A DNA stretch of 64,000 nucleotides from Streptomyces sp. MBT53 (GTDB lineage Bacteria; Actinomycetota; Actinomycetes; Streptomycetales; Streptomycetaceae), in contig NZ_JAEQAZ010000014.1 in NCBI RefSeq assembly GCF_016654115.1, positions 19,950-83,949 of the forward strand, given 5' to 3'. Shown piece after piece: positions 8,482 to 16,249 of the stretch; positions within the stretch are counted from its first letter, which is position 1; every line of letters begins with the position of its first letter. The position numbers were made by a program, and so were the translations under genes. The notes beneath the pieces are model-generated. The model was given only the letters and a program-made list of their open reading frames with translations, ran no database searches and had not been told where the DNA came from.

Positions 8482-9225
8482 CTATGTGCTCGCGAGCGCG
8501 GAGGGTTCGGCGGCCTTCGCCTTCGCTTCCTCCTCCTCTGATTTCACGGCGCGCAGCAGCACGATCGGCGTGGCGATCTTCCAGATGAAATACACGAGTG
8601 TGGGCAGCATGTTCGCGAGGATTCCGTTCCAGGCGAACGGGCCGGTCTTGGTGAGGAAGACGAAAGCGCCCGGGATGAGCAGAACTCCGAGCACCAGGTT
8701 GAGATAGCCGAACCAGCGCGGGAAAACCGGCTTGGCGCGGTCGTCGACGAGGGCCGCGTAGCCGATCGACCAGACCTGGAGGACGAATATGCAGGCATTT
8801 CCGACCAGCATGAGCCAGTAGATGTCCGACATCGCGTAGAGCACGTCGGGCGAGTGGCTCTCCGGTCGGTAGGCAGCGGCGGCGAGTATCGCGATCGGGA
8901 AGAAGAAGCCGATCGGCGCGACGACGCCGGTGGTGAGCTGGACCATGGACAGCAGGCCCCAGCCGCCTTCGATACGGCGCATCTGCATGCTGGTCAGGAC
9001 GACGAACGGGTACTCGAACGGCACGACGAGGACCATGATCGCGGCGCAGGCGAGAATGCCCGTCTGATGGTCGGTGAGGAATTCGACGACGCCTTGCGCG
9101 TTCTTCGTCGGGTCCATCGGCGTGATGAGATGGCCGACGGAGAACGCCACGGCGAATCCCAGCAGCAGTACAAATCCGCACCACGCGGAGATGCGTTCCA
9201 ATCTGAAATGAAGGTCCTGGCGCAT
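8482..9225 (-). CDS. Integral membrane protein of unknown function
   Basis: A 247-residue protein with about six hydrophobic segments (roughly residues 12-32, 55-75, 88-112, 128-150, 170-190, 200-218) and a Lys/Glu-rich cytoplasmic tail. The ATG at 9225 has an excellent AAGGAG nine bases upstream. I do not recognise the family. It is the last gene of a leftward set with a flavin reductase and a flavin-dependent oxygenase (46-base gap), so a link to that oxygenase, for example substrate uptake or membrane docking, is a reasonable guess and nothing more. Confidence 0.8.
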   Translation of the reverse strand: MRQDLHFRLERISAWCGFVLLLGFAVAFSVGHLITPMDPTKNAQGVVEFLTDHQTGILACAAIMVLVVPFEYPFVVLTSMQMRRIEGGWGLLSMVQLTTGVVAPIGFFFPIAILAAAAYRPESHSPDVLYAMSDIYWLMLVGNACIFVLQVWSIGYAALVDDRAKPVFPRWFGYLNLVLGVLLIPGAFVFLTKTGPFAWNGILANMLPTLVYFIWKIATPIVLLRAVKSEEEEAKAKAAEPSALAST

Positions 9226-9271
9226 CAACGGATCTCCTTCGATCTCGCGGCTCTTGTTGTTCTTCGCTCTC

Positions 9272-9790
9272 TCACCAGCCGACGAGCCTGTCCAGCAGAA
9301 GTCCCGCGCTGGACAGATAGTCGCCGTATCCACCGCGGAAGAAGAGCAGTGGTGTCTTCATCGACTCGACGCGGAGCGTGCGGACCCGTCCGACGACCAG
9401 TTGGTGATCGCCGAGTTCGACGATTTTCTCGACCGTGCAGTCGACCCACGCGACGATTCCGGCGAGGACGGGATTGCCGAGCGGGGATTCCTCCCAGTCG
9501 GTTCCCTCGAAGCGGTTCGGGCCGCCGGCCATCCGCCGGGACAGGCGTTCCTGGTTGCCGGCGAGCGCGTTGGCGCAGAACCGCCCGGCCGTCCGGATCG
9601 TCCGCAGGGTGTTGGAGGAACCGTCCACCAGGAAGGACACCAGGGGCGGTTCCAGGGACACGGACATGAAGGTTCCGACGATCATTCCCTGTGGTTGCCG
9701 GTCGCTGTCCGTCGTGGTGATCGCGACCACGCTCGTGGGGAAGTGCCCCAGCACCTCACGGAAGTAGCGCCCCTCGACCGCGTCCGACAC
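9272..9790 (-). CDS. Flavin reductase, small component of a two-component monooxygenase
   Basis: A 172-residue flavin reductase of the HpaC/HsaB class. It supplies reduced FMN or FAD to a separate oxygenase. Typical segments are YFREVLGHFPTSVVAITTT, then GMIVGTFMSVSLEPPLVSF, and GRFCANALAGNQ. The GTG at 9790 has AAGGAGG before it; a GTG seven codons further up would lie upstream of that site and is less likely. The oxygenase gene is immediately upstream in the same direction (36-base gap), which makes the pairing convincing. Confidence 0.92.
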   Translation of the reverse strand: MSDAVEGRYFREVLGHFPTSVVAITTTDSDRQPQGMIVGTFMSVSLEPPLVSFLVDGSSNTLRTIRTAGRFCANALAGNQERLSRRMAGGPNRFEGTDWEESPLGNPVLAGIVAWVDCTVEKIVELGDHQLVVGRVRTLRVESMKTPLLFFRGGYGDYLSSAGLLLDRLVGW

Positions 9791-9826
9791 GGCCCCTCCT
9801 TGCTCTCTCACTCTCTTGACGTCCCG

Positions 9827-11008
9827 TCAGATCAGGACGCGCATCGGCTCGGGCAGCTCAAGTCCCATCTGGGCGAGGGCGTTTGCGTGATAGGCCGCAC
9901 CCGGGACGTGGATCATGTGCTGGAGTCCCACGTGCGCGTCCCGCCAGAACCGCTGGAGCGGGTTGCCGCGGCGGATCGCGTTGCCGCCGGAGCGTACGAA
10001 GATCTCGTCCAGGGCGGCGACGGCCCGCCACGCGCAACGCACCTGGTTGCGGCGGACGTTGGAGCGGTCCTCGACGGTGATGGGCTTTCCGGCCTCGACC
10101 TGGTCGTACAACCGGCTGATGCCGTCGATCAGTTGGACCCGGGAGGCGGCGATCTCCGCCGCCGCCTCACCGGCGGCGTACAGAACGTAGGGGTCGTCGC
10201 GTACTTGGACCCCGGTCACGGCGACCCGGTCCCGCTGCTGGTCCAGGTGCAGCGCGAGGGCGCCCTCGCAGATGCCGACGACGGCCGCGGTGATCCCGAG
10301 GGGGAACATGGAGCTGAAGGGCAACTTGTAGAGGGTGTCGGAGAGTCCGACCGCCTCGGCGGCCGTGCCCTCCTGGACCTCCTCCTGCCGGATCGTGCGA
10401 TAGGCGGGGATGAACGCCTTGTCGACGACGACGTCCTTGCTGCCGGTGCCCGCGAGGCCGATGACGTCCCAGGTGCCGTCGATGATCTCGTAGTCCGAGC
10501 GCGGCAGGACCACATGGAGCACGGAGATCGGCCCGGCCGGCTGCCCCTTGCCGTCGCCGACGAGCGCGCCGAGGAAGTCCCAGCTGCAGTGGTCGCTCCC
10601 GGAGGAGAACGGCCAGCGACCGCTGAGCACGTATCCGCCGTCGACGGGTTCCGCGATGCCGTTGGGCATGTACGGCGAGGCGATCCAGGTGTCCGGGTCG
10701 TCGTCCCACACCTCGTGCGCGAGCCTGGGGTCCAACTGGGCCAGTTCCCAAGGGTGTACGCCGACGACGCCGGACACCCAGCCTGCCGCCCCGTCGTACC
10801 GCGCGACCGCCATCACCGCTTCGGCAAAGTCGCGGGGGTGGGCGCTGTAGCCGCCGAACTCCTTGGGCTGCAGGAGCCGTATCACGCCCGCGGAGCGCAT
10901 GAGTTCGACGGTGCGGTCGCTCAACTTGCCCAGTTTCTCGTTCTGTTCGGCGAGTGCCGCCAGTTCGGGCCCGAGTTCCTCGACACGGTTGACCACTTCG
11001 TGCGTCAC
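9827..11008 (-). CDS. Flavin-dependent monooxygenase, oxygenase component (HsaA-like)
   Basis: A 393-residue protein with the acyl-CoA dehydrogenase fold but of the group D flavin monooxygenase type (HsaA / C2-hydroxylase relatives), which hydroxylate phenolic or other small substrates with reduced flavin from a partner reductase. Visible landmarks are LLQPKEFGGY near the N-terminus, SGRWPFSSGSDHCSW in the flavin-binding middle, and RFWRDAHVGLQHMIH at the C-terminus, a recurrent HsaA-type feature. AGGAGG stands eight bases before the GTG at 11008. It leads an operon with the reductase and a membrane protein and lies 120 bases downstream of mftF on the same strand, so read-through from the mycofactocin operon cannot be excluded. 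Confidence 0.9.
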   Translation of the reverse strand: MTHEVVNRVEELGPELAALAEQNEKLGKLSDRTVELMRSAGVIRLLQPKEFGGYSAHPRDFAEAVMAVARYDGAAGWVSGVVGVHPWELAQLDPRLAHEVWDDDPDTWIASPYMPNGIAEPVDGGYVLSGRWPFSSGSDHCSWDFLGALVGDGKGQPAGPISVLHVVLPRSDYEIIDGTWDVIGLAGTGSKDVVVDKAFIPAYRTIRQEEVQEGTAAEAVGLSDTLYKLPFSSMFPLGITAAVVGICEGALALHLDQQRDRVAVTGVQVRDDPYVLYAAGEAAAEIAASRVQLIDGISRLYDQVEAGKPITVEDRSNVRRNQVRCAWRAVAALDEIFVRSGGNAIRRGNPLQRFWRDAHVGLQHMIHVPGAAYHANALAQMGLELPEPMRVLI

Positions 11009-11128
11009 GCCGCACACCTCCTGCTGGCTGGTTCCTCGCAAGTGCCGCGCACACGCGGCGGGATGATCCCAGTGTCATTTCCGGAACCGAGCGCCTGCTG
11101 GCCGATTTCCGCTGACCGGGACTGTGGA

Positions 11129-12514
11129 TCAGCGGGTGACGCGAGGCCGCAGGGCGGTGGTGGAGCGTCCCTTGAGGGCGGACAGCCAGACGCCCGCCCC
11201 GTAGGCGAGGTCGTCGAGGCGGCGGGCGACGCCGTAGCGGACCGGGTCCAGTTCGGCCCGGTCCCGTCGGTACTCCAGGGCGATGTCGGCCAGCGCGGCC
11301 ACCGCCGCCGCCCGCCGCACCCTGCGGGAGGCGACACAGCCGACGACCGTGAGCGGCCACCAGTGCCGGTTGAGGAGGGCCGAGGTCTGGGCCAGGGCGG
11401 CGAGCGCGCCGTTGGCCGTGAGCCGCGCGGCCAGCCGGTGGCGGTCTCGGGTGTCGCCGAGTCTGCGGCCGATCTTGAAGGTGACGCCGACGAGGACGGC
11501 CCCGGCGACGGGCGCCGACCAGCGCCGCTGGGCGAGCAGGGCGGTGACGAGTGCCGCGCTCCACGGGGCGAACACGGCGGGGGCGATGAACCGCGGGTGG
11601 CGTTCGGCGAGCGGGTGGGCCCCGGTGCCGTAGACGGCCTTGCGCAGCAGCCAGTCGTCGGCGCGGGTCCGGTGTTCGTGGGCCGCCTCGGCGGCCGGTT
11701 CGTAGCGCACCCGGCGGCCCCGCTCGATCAGTCGCCAGCACAGGTCGACGTCCTCACCGACCCGCATCGCTTCGTCGAACCCGTCCGCCAGGTCGTCGGT
11801 CCGCGCCACGACGCAGGCAGTCGAGGCCCAGGAGACGGGGCTGCCGGGTCGTACTCCGGCCGGGTGAGCGCCCAGGTCGAGGGAGGAGCGGGCGTTCTCG
11901 TAGCGCTCGATCCAGGTGGGGGCGGCCGAGGGCAGTCCGGTGATGCGGGGTACGGCCATGGCGACAGCCGGGTCGGTGAAGTGCCGGAGCAGCGTGGGCA
12001 CGGTGTCGGGGGCCAGCACGATGTCGGAGTCGACGAACACCACGAAGGGGGTCGTGACGAGCCTCAGTCCTGCGTTGCGGGCACCGGCCGGGCCGACGTT
12101 CGTGGTCAAGGGAAGGAGTTTTGCGCCGTGTTCGGCGGCTACGGCGGCCACGGCCTCCGGATGTCGGGACGCGTCGTCGACCACGATCACCGGATGGCCG
12201 CCGCCAACACTGCCGAGCAGCCTGGCGAGTTGGCGTGGTCGGTCGCGGACCGGTACGACCACGGTGTAGCGGGGGTCGGCGGGCGGGGGCAGTGCGCCGA
12301 CGACCGGGTTGGCCATGCCGAGGTCGAGCAGCCGGTCCGCGAGCAGCGCGCCCGCCGCGTCCCGCACACACAACGTCCGCCCGGAGAACAGCCGTTGGGC
12401 CCGTGGCGTCAGCCGGATCAACCGAGTCGGGAAGCCGCCGACGAGGGCCCGGCCGCCGTCCACGATCCGGGTGTGCCGGTCGAGTTCGACCAGGAAGCCG
12501 ATGGGCAGTGTCAT
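11129..12514 (-). CDS. mftF: Mycofactocin glycosyltransferase MftF
   Basis: A 461-residue GT2-family glycosyltransferase with a C-terminal hydrophobic region, the expected architecture of MftF, which adds beta-1,4-linked glucose units to premycofactocin. The nucleotide-sugar domain shows VPVRDRPRQLARLL, VIVVDDASRHPEA, FVVFVDSDIVLAP and the later GEDVDLCWRL acidic motif. Membrane-type segments appear around FAPWSAALVTALLAQ and VAGAVLVGVTF. The ATG at 12514 overlaps the mftE stop codon by four bases, so it is translationally coupled. It is the last gene of the mftABCDEF run. Being next to mftE and mftD settles the identification. Confidence 0.95.
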   Translation of the reverse strand: MTLPIGFLVELDRHTRIVDGGRALVGGFPTRLIRLTPRAQRLFSGRTLCVRDAAGALLADRLLDLGMANPVVGALPPPADPRYTVVVPVRDRPRQLARLLGSVGGGHPVIVVDDASRHPEAVAAVAAEHGAKLLPLTTNVGPAGARNAGLRLVTTPFVVFVDSDIVLAPDTVPTLLRHFTDPAVAMAVPRITGLPSAAPTWIERYENARSSLDLGAHPAGVRPGSPVSWASTACVVARTDDLADGFDEAMRVGEDVDLCWRLIERGRRVRYEPAAEAAHEHRTRADDWLLRKAVYGTGAHPLAERHPRFIAPAVFAPWSAALVTALLAQRRWSAPVAGAVLVGVTFKIGRRLGDTRDRHRLAARLTANGALAALAQTSALLNRHWWPLTVVGCVASRRVRRAAAVAALADIALEYRRDRAELDPVRYGVARRLDDLAYGAGVWLSALKGRSTTALRPRVTR

Positions 12515-13245
12515 GGTCGTACGGCCTGGTGGGCGGGCTCGGTGAGGCGGCCCCGGTCGTCGACGGTCCAGGTGGTGATCCGGCGTACTGCCGTCGACAC
12601 CATCGCGTCCATCGTCGTACGGCCCTCCCCCGCAGACGCGCCGGTCGGGTCGCCGAGGACGCCTGACGGTGAGACGGCGCGGACGCCGTGTGCCATCAGC
12701 TCGGGGAGGAGGACGGACAGCGGCCGGGTGTCGCCGGTGACCGCCGCCTCCAACCGCACATGTTCCGGGGCGAGATGGAGCATCAGCGAGGTCTCCGTAC
12801 GGCCGGCGTGCGCGTCGCCTCCGGGTACGGAGCAGCCGGTCCAGGCGACGTCGTGGCCTTCGGCGCGCAGCAGGCGGACGGCCGTGTCGAGGGTGGCGGC
12901 GTTGCCGCCGTGGCCGTTGACGAGGACGATCCGCGCGGCCCACAGGGAGAGTGAGCGCACCAACTCCACGAGTACCGCGCGCAGTGCCTCGTGGCCGATC
13001 GAGACGGTTCCCGGGAAGCCCGCGTGTTCGCCGCTGGCGCCGTAGGGCAGGGTCGGTGCAACCAGCGCGGTGGGAAGGGCAGTTGAGGCTCGTCGGGCGA
13101 CTGCGTGGGCGATGACGCTGTCGGTGTCGAGCGGCAGATGCGGGCCGTGCTGTTCGGTGGAGCCGATCGGCAGCAGGACGAGTGCGTCGGGCGGCACGTC
13201 CGGCCAGGCGGTGTGGGCCAGTTCGGTCGTCCGGTCGCCGGTCAT
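12511..13245 (-). CDS. mftE: Mycofactocin precursor peptide peptidase MftE (creatininase family)
   Basis: A 244-residue creatininase-fold metalloprotein. MftE releases the modified C-terminal Val-Tyr dipeptide (AHDP) from the MftA peptide. Metal-ligand segments are clear: GSTEQHGPHLPLDTD (Glu31, His33, Asp40 region), PYGASGEHAGFPGT, VNGHGGN, and GDAHAGRTETS. Both ends overlap neighbours by four bases (ATGA), so mftD, mftE and mftF form one coupled unit. Length and motifs are normal for the family. Confidence 0.95.
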   Translation of the reverse strand: MTGDRTTELAHTAWPDVPPDALVLLPIGSTEQHGPHLPLDTDSVIAHAVARRASTALPTALVAPTLPYGASGEHAGFPGTVSIGHEALRAVLVELVRSLSLWAARIVLVNGHGGNAATLDTAVRLLRAEGHDVAWTGCSVPGGDAHAGRTETSLMLHLAPEHVRLEAAVTGDTRPLSVLLPELMAHGVRAVSPSGVLGDPTGASAGEGRTTMDAMVSTAVRRITTWTVDDRGRLTEPAHQAVRP

Positions 13246-14450
13246 GCCCGGGCGGCCGGTGCGTCATGGCCGGAACGGGTGCCCAGTTCCAGGCGGAAGC
13301 CCGGCGGTATCACCAGGTCGTCGGGCGACAACTCGTGGACGGAGGAGTGCCCGAGGCCCAGCACCGCCGAGTCGAGTCCGCCGCGCAGGATGTCCAGGAC
13401 GTTCTCGACTCCGGCCTGTCCGTTGGCTGCCAGGCCCCAGAGATAGGCGCGGCCGATCAGGACGGCGCGGGCGCCGAGGGCGAGGGCCTTGGCGACATCG
13501 CCGCCCCTGCGGACCCCGCCGTCCAGGAGGACTTCGATCTGGTCGCCGACCGCGTCCGCGACGGCGGGGAGCACCCGGATGGTGGCGGGGGTGGTGTCGA
13601 GGTTGTTGCCACCGTGGTTGGAGACGGAGAGCGCGGAGACTCCGGCGTCGACGGCCCGCCTGGCGTCGTCCACGCGGGTGACTCCCTTGAGCAGGAAGGG
13701 CCCGCCCCACTCCGTGCGCAACCACGCCACGTCCTCCCAGGTCGGCGGCGTGGTCTGCATCCATTCCCCGTAGGCGCCGAAGAAGGTGGGGGCCTCGCCG
13801 CCCGGGGGCCGCAGGTTGGGAACCGAAAGGTCGGGCAGGCGGCGGGACTTGGCGAACCGGAGCAGCCAGCCGGGGTGAGGCAGTACGTCGGGTGCGAACT
13901 TCAGCATGGTCTTCAGGTCGAGCTTGTCGGGGATGGACGGGCTCCCCCAGTCCCGGCCGTGGGAGAAGGACCAGTCGAGGGTGACGATGAGGGCCTTGGC
14001 ACCGGCTGCCCGGGCCCGGTCCATGCGCTGCACCATCGTCGCGCGGGTGCCGCTCCAGTACAGCTGATAGAAGAGGTCCGGTTGAGCGGCGGCGACTTCT
14101 TCAACCGCCTTGCTGGCAAAGGAACTCAGCCCCATGACGACACCCCGGCTCGCCGCCGCCCGGGCCACGGCGACCTCGCCCTCGGGGTCCACCGCCTGCA
14201 CTCCGGTCGGCGAGATGAGCACCGGGAGCGAAGTGGGGATTCCCAGCACGGTCGTGGACAGATCCCGCTCCGCGTGATGGCCAACCACCCTGGGGGCGAA
14301 GCCCAGTTCGGCGAAGGCCGCCGTGTTGTCGTCGATCGTACGGCCGCGCTCCGAGCCCGCGACGAGCGCGCCGTAGACCGTGCTCGGCAGTCGCTTCTTC
14401 GCCCGGCGCTGCGCTTCGGCGACCGTCTCGAACCAGGGGTTCCTGCCCAT
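13242..14450 (-). CDS. mftD: Mycofactocin FMN-dependent oxidase MftD
   Basis: A 402-residue member of the lactate/glycolate oxidase-like FMN family. MftD oxidatively deaminates the AHDP intermediate to give redox-active premycofactocin. The FMN-binding TIM barrel shows PVLISPTGVQ, GLSSFASKAVEEV, FYQLYWSG, the catalytic-region SNHGGNNLDTTP, and the phosphate-binding LLDGGVRRGGDVAKALALGA plus VLIGRAYLWGLA. The ATG follows AGAGAG. It lies 15 bases after mftC and overlaps mftE by four bases. Confidence 0.95.
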   Translation of the reverse strand: MGRNPWFETVAEAQRRAKKRLPSTVYGALVAGSERGRTIDDNTAAFAELGFAPRVVGHHAERDLSTTVLGIPTSLPVLISPTGVQAVDPEGEVAVARAAASRGVVMGLSSFASKAVEEVAAAQPDLFYQLYWSGTRATMVQRMDRARAAGAKALIVTLDWSFSHGRDWGSPSIPDKLDLKTMLKFAPDVLPHPGWLLRFAKSRRLPDLSVPNLRPPGGEAPTFFGAYGEWMQTTPPTWEDVAWLRTEWGGPFLLKGVTRVDDARRAVDAGVSALSVSNHGGNNLDTTPATIRVLPAVADAVGDQIEVLLDGGVRRGGDVAKALALGARAVLIGRAYLWGLAANGQAGVENVLDILRGGLDSAVLGLGHSSVHELSPDDLVIPPGFRLELGTRSGHDAPAARA

Positions 14451-14465
14451 GACGTGTTCTCTCTT

Positions 14466-15683
14466 CTAGAGGTGCCGGCTCAGGCGCAGGCCGGCCAAGG
14501 GGTCCTCGGCGCAGTCGCTGACCGGGGGCCGTTCCAGGTCCGAGCGGCGGCTGAGGACCAGGTCCACGGGCGGGCGGCGGGAGTGGTCGACGGACGACTT
14601 CGGAAGATCCGCCCTATCCCTGGGACGCTTGGCGAGTTGCTGTTCCCCGTAGCCCTGCACGCACTCGGGGTCGGGGCCGTCGAGGGGCAGGCCGGTGAAG
14701 AACTTGGCTGCCATGCAGCCGCCCTTGCAGGTGTCGTAGAACGCGCAGGAGGCGCAGGCTCCGCCGTGCTGCGGGGTGCGAAGGCGTGCGAAGAGTTCCG
14801 AGCCCCGCCATACCTCCGTGAAACCGCCGGGCGCGCGGACGTTGCCCGCGAGGAACTCGTCGTGGATGGCGAACGGGCAGGCGTAGACGTCGCCGACCGG
14901 GTCGATCAGACAGACCACGCGTCCGGCGCCGCACAGGTTGAGGCCGGGCAGCGCCTCACCGTAGGCGGAGAGATGGAAGAAGGAGTCACCCGTGAGCACG
15001 TGCTCGCCGTGCGCCAACAGCCAGTCGTACAGCTCGCGTTGCTGGCCGGCGGTCGGGTGGAGTTCGTCCCATACGTCGGCTCCGCGGCCGGAGGGACGCA
15101 GGCGGGTCAGGCGGAGCTGGGCGCCGTAGTGGTCGGCCAGGGCCTTGAACTCGTCGAGTTGGGGGATGTTGTGGCGGGTGCAGACGACCGAGAGCTTGAA
15201 ATTGCGCATGCCCGCGGCGGAGAGGTGTTCCATGGCCTTGATCGCCATGGCGTACGAACCCGGGCCGCGTACCGCGTCGTTGACGTCCGCGGTCGCGCCG
15301 TCGAGGGAGATCTGGACGTCGACGTAGTCGTTGGCGGCGAGCCTGCGGGCGGCCTCGGGGGTGATGCGGACGCCATTGGTGGAGAACTTCACGCCGACGT
15401 GGTGGGCGGTGGCGTAGTCGAGGAGTTCCCAGAAGTCGGCGCGGACGGTGGGCTCGCCGCCGCCGATGTTGACGTAGAAGACCTGCATGGCCTCCAACTC
15501 GTCGATGACCGCCTTGGCTTCGGCGGTGGACAGCTCGCGCGGGTCGCGGCGGCCGGAGCTGGACAGGCAGTGGGTGCAGGCCAGGTTGCAGGCGTAGGTC
15601 AGTTCCCAGGTGAGGCAGATCGGCGCGTCGAGTCCGGACTCGAAGAGGTCGACCAGCCGGGTCGGTTGGGCAGTGGCGGTCAT
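14466..15683 (-). CDS. mftC: Mycofactocin radical SAM maturase MftC
   Basis: A 405-residue radical SAM protein of the SPASM group. MftC decarboxylates and cyclises the C-terminal Val-Tyr of MftA. The radical SAM cluster motif CNLACTHC supplies Cys32, Cys36 and Cys39, followed by YVNIGGGEPTVRADF, FSTNGVRI and QISLDGA. The C-terminal SPASM cysteines occur in LCGAGRVVCLIDPVGDVYACPF and CASCAFYDTCKGGC, shown here only in part. The start ATG overlaps the mftB stop by four bases, linking enzyme and peptide chaperone in translation. The tail of about 50 residues after the last cysteine (KRPRDRADLPKSS onward) is charged and probably flexible. Confidence 0.96.
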   Translation of the reverse strand: MTATAQPTRLVDLFESGLDAPICLTWELTYACNLACTHCLSSSGRRDPRELSTAEAKAVIDELEAMQVFYVNIGGGEPTVRADFWELLDYATAHHVGVKFSTNGVRITPEAARRLAANDYVDVQISLDGATADVNDAVRGPGSYAMAIKAMEHLSAAGMRNFKLSVVCTRHNIPQLDEFKALADHYGAQLRLTRLRPSGRGADVWDELHPTAGQQRELYDWLLAHGEHVLTGDSFFHLSAYGEALPGLNLCGAGRVVCLIDPVGDVYACPFAIHDEFLAGNVRAPGGFTEVWRGSELFARLRTPQHGGACASCAFYDTCKGGCMAAKFFTGLPLDGPDPECVQGYGEQQLAKRPRDRADLPKSSVDHSRRPPVDLVLSRRSDLERPPVSDCAEDPLAGLRLSRHL

Positions 15684-15955
15684 GGGGTCCTTCCGACGAG
15701 CATCGAGGACTCGGCGAGCGCGGCCAACGCCCTGTCGTAGCGCGGTAGTTCGGCCTCCGGCACACCGGCCGCGAGGCAGGCGGCACGGGCCGTGGGGGCA
15801 TCCGCGAGGGACTCGACGACGGCCAGGAGTCTGCGGTCCTTGAGGAACGTCAGCCTGCGGGTCCCGAAGTGGTAGAGCAGCGCGCCGAACGGTTCGGGGC
15901 GTACCGAGACCTGGGGGTGCAGACCGAGGGCGCGGTCGAGGGTCGGCGCGGTCAT
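15680..15955 (-). CDS. mftB: Mycofactocin peptide chaperone MftB
   Basis: A 91-residue PqqD-like RiPP recognition protein. MftB binds the MftA leader and presents it to MftC. The sequence has the usual pattern: LHPQVSVRPEPFGALLYHF, a strand pair ending RRLTFLKDRRLL, then a helical C-terminal half rich in Ala and Leu. It lies 9 bases downstream of mftA and overlaps mftC by four bases. Length and position are exactly as in other mycofactocin clusters. Confidence 0.95.
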   Translation of the reverse strand: MTAPTLDRALGLHPQVSVRPEPFGALLYHFGTRRLTFLKDRRLLAVVESLADAPTARAACLAAGVPEAELPRYDRALAALAESSMLVGRTP

Positions 15956-15964
15956 GCGGGCGGC

Positions 15965-16102
15965 TTAGTAGACACCGCACATGCCGTCGATGGAGATCTC
16001 CTCGATGAGGTCGTCGGCCTCGATCAACTGCTGTTCCGTGACGGGTTCTTCGGCCCTGCTCTCGTTGGCCGGGACGGTCGGTACGGAGTGGAGCTCGTTC
16101 AT
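15965..16102 (-). CDS. mftA: Mycofactocin precursor peptide MftA
   Basis: A 45-residue ribosomal precursor peptide. It ends in the diagnostic IDGMCGVY; the final Val-Tyr becomes the mycofactocin core, and the rest is leader bound by MftB. The middle is strongly acidic (EQQLIEADDLIEEISI), as in known MftA peptides. The ATG at 16102 is preceded by GGGAGATTCGC, a good ribosome-binding site. The frame stays open upstream through a 12-base repeat that would add Met-Pro-x-Arg repeats, but that extension has no comparable start signal. It is the first gene of the mftABCDEF operon. Confidence 0.95.
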   Translation of the reverse strand: MNELHSVPTVPANESRAEEPVTEQQLIEADDLIEEISIDGMCGVY

Positions 16103-16115
16103 GCGAATCTCCCTG

Positions 16116-16151
16116 GGCATCCGGCGGGGCATACGGCTCGGCATACGAGCG
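16116..16151. repeat. Three 12-base tandem repeats upstream of mftA
   Basis: GGCAT recurs at 16116, 16128 and 16140, the units being GGCATCCGGCGG, GGCATACGGCTC and GGCATACGAGCG. They lie in the mftA leader region, 14 to 49 bases before its start, and are in frame with mftA on the minus strand. Confidence 0.7.
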
Positions 16152-16171
16152 GCTGCGCGGTCGACAGTAAT

Positions 16172-16184
16172 GGCACCCGGTGCC
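16172..16184. promoter_or_regulatory. Palindrome between mftA and mftG
   Basis: GGCACC-C-GGTGCC is a perfect 13-base palindrome in the 147-base divergent space. It is a candidate operator for MftR, but no second copy was found to support it. Confidence 0.45.
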
Positions 16185-16215
16185 GAAAGTGAAGAGGGAG
16201 TCACCATGATTCTTT

Positions 16216-16225
16216 CGACCGGTCG
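16216..16225. promoter_or_regulatory. Palindrome CGACCGGTCG between mftA and mftG
   Basis: CGACCGGTCG is a perfect 10-base palindrome, 25 bases before the mftG start, followed by GTC so that GGTCGGTC forms a short direct repeat. CGACCGGTCG cores are common in streptomycete TetR operators, so it is a second candidate MftR site. Confidence 0.45.
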
Positions 16226-16249
16226 GTCTACATCGACGCCGAGGTCCGG

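Noticed and set aside
9254..13045. A 1263-codon open frame on the plus strand across the monooxygenase and mft genes
   Set aside because: It crosses five well-supported minus-strand genes, has no recognisable domain and the composition of a shadow frame.
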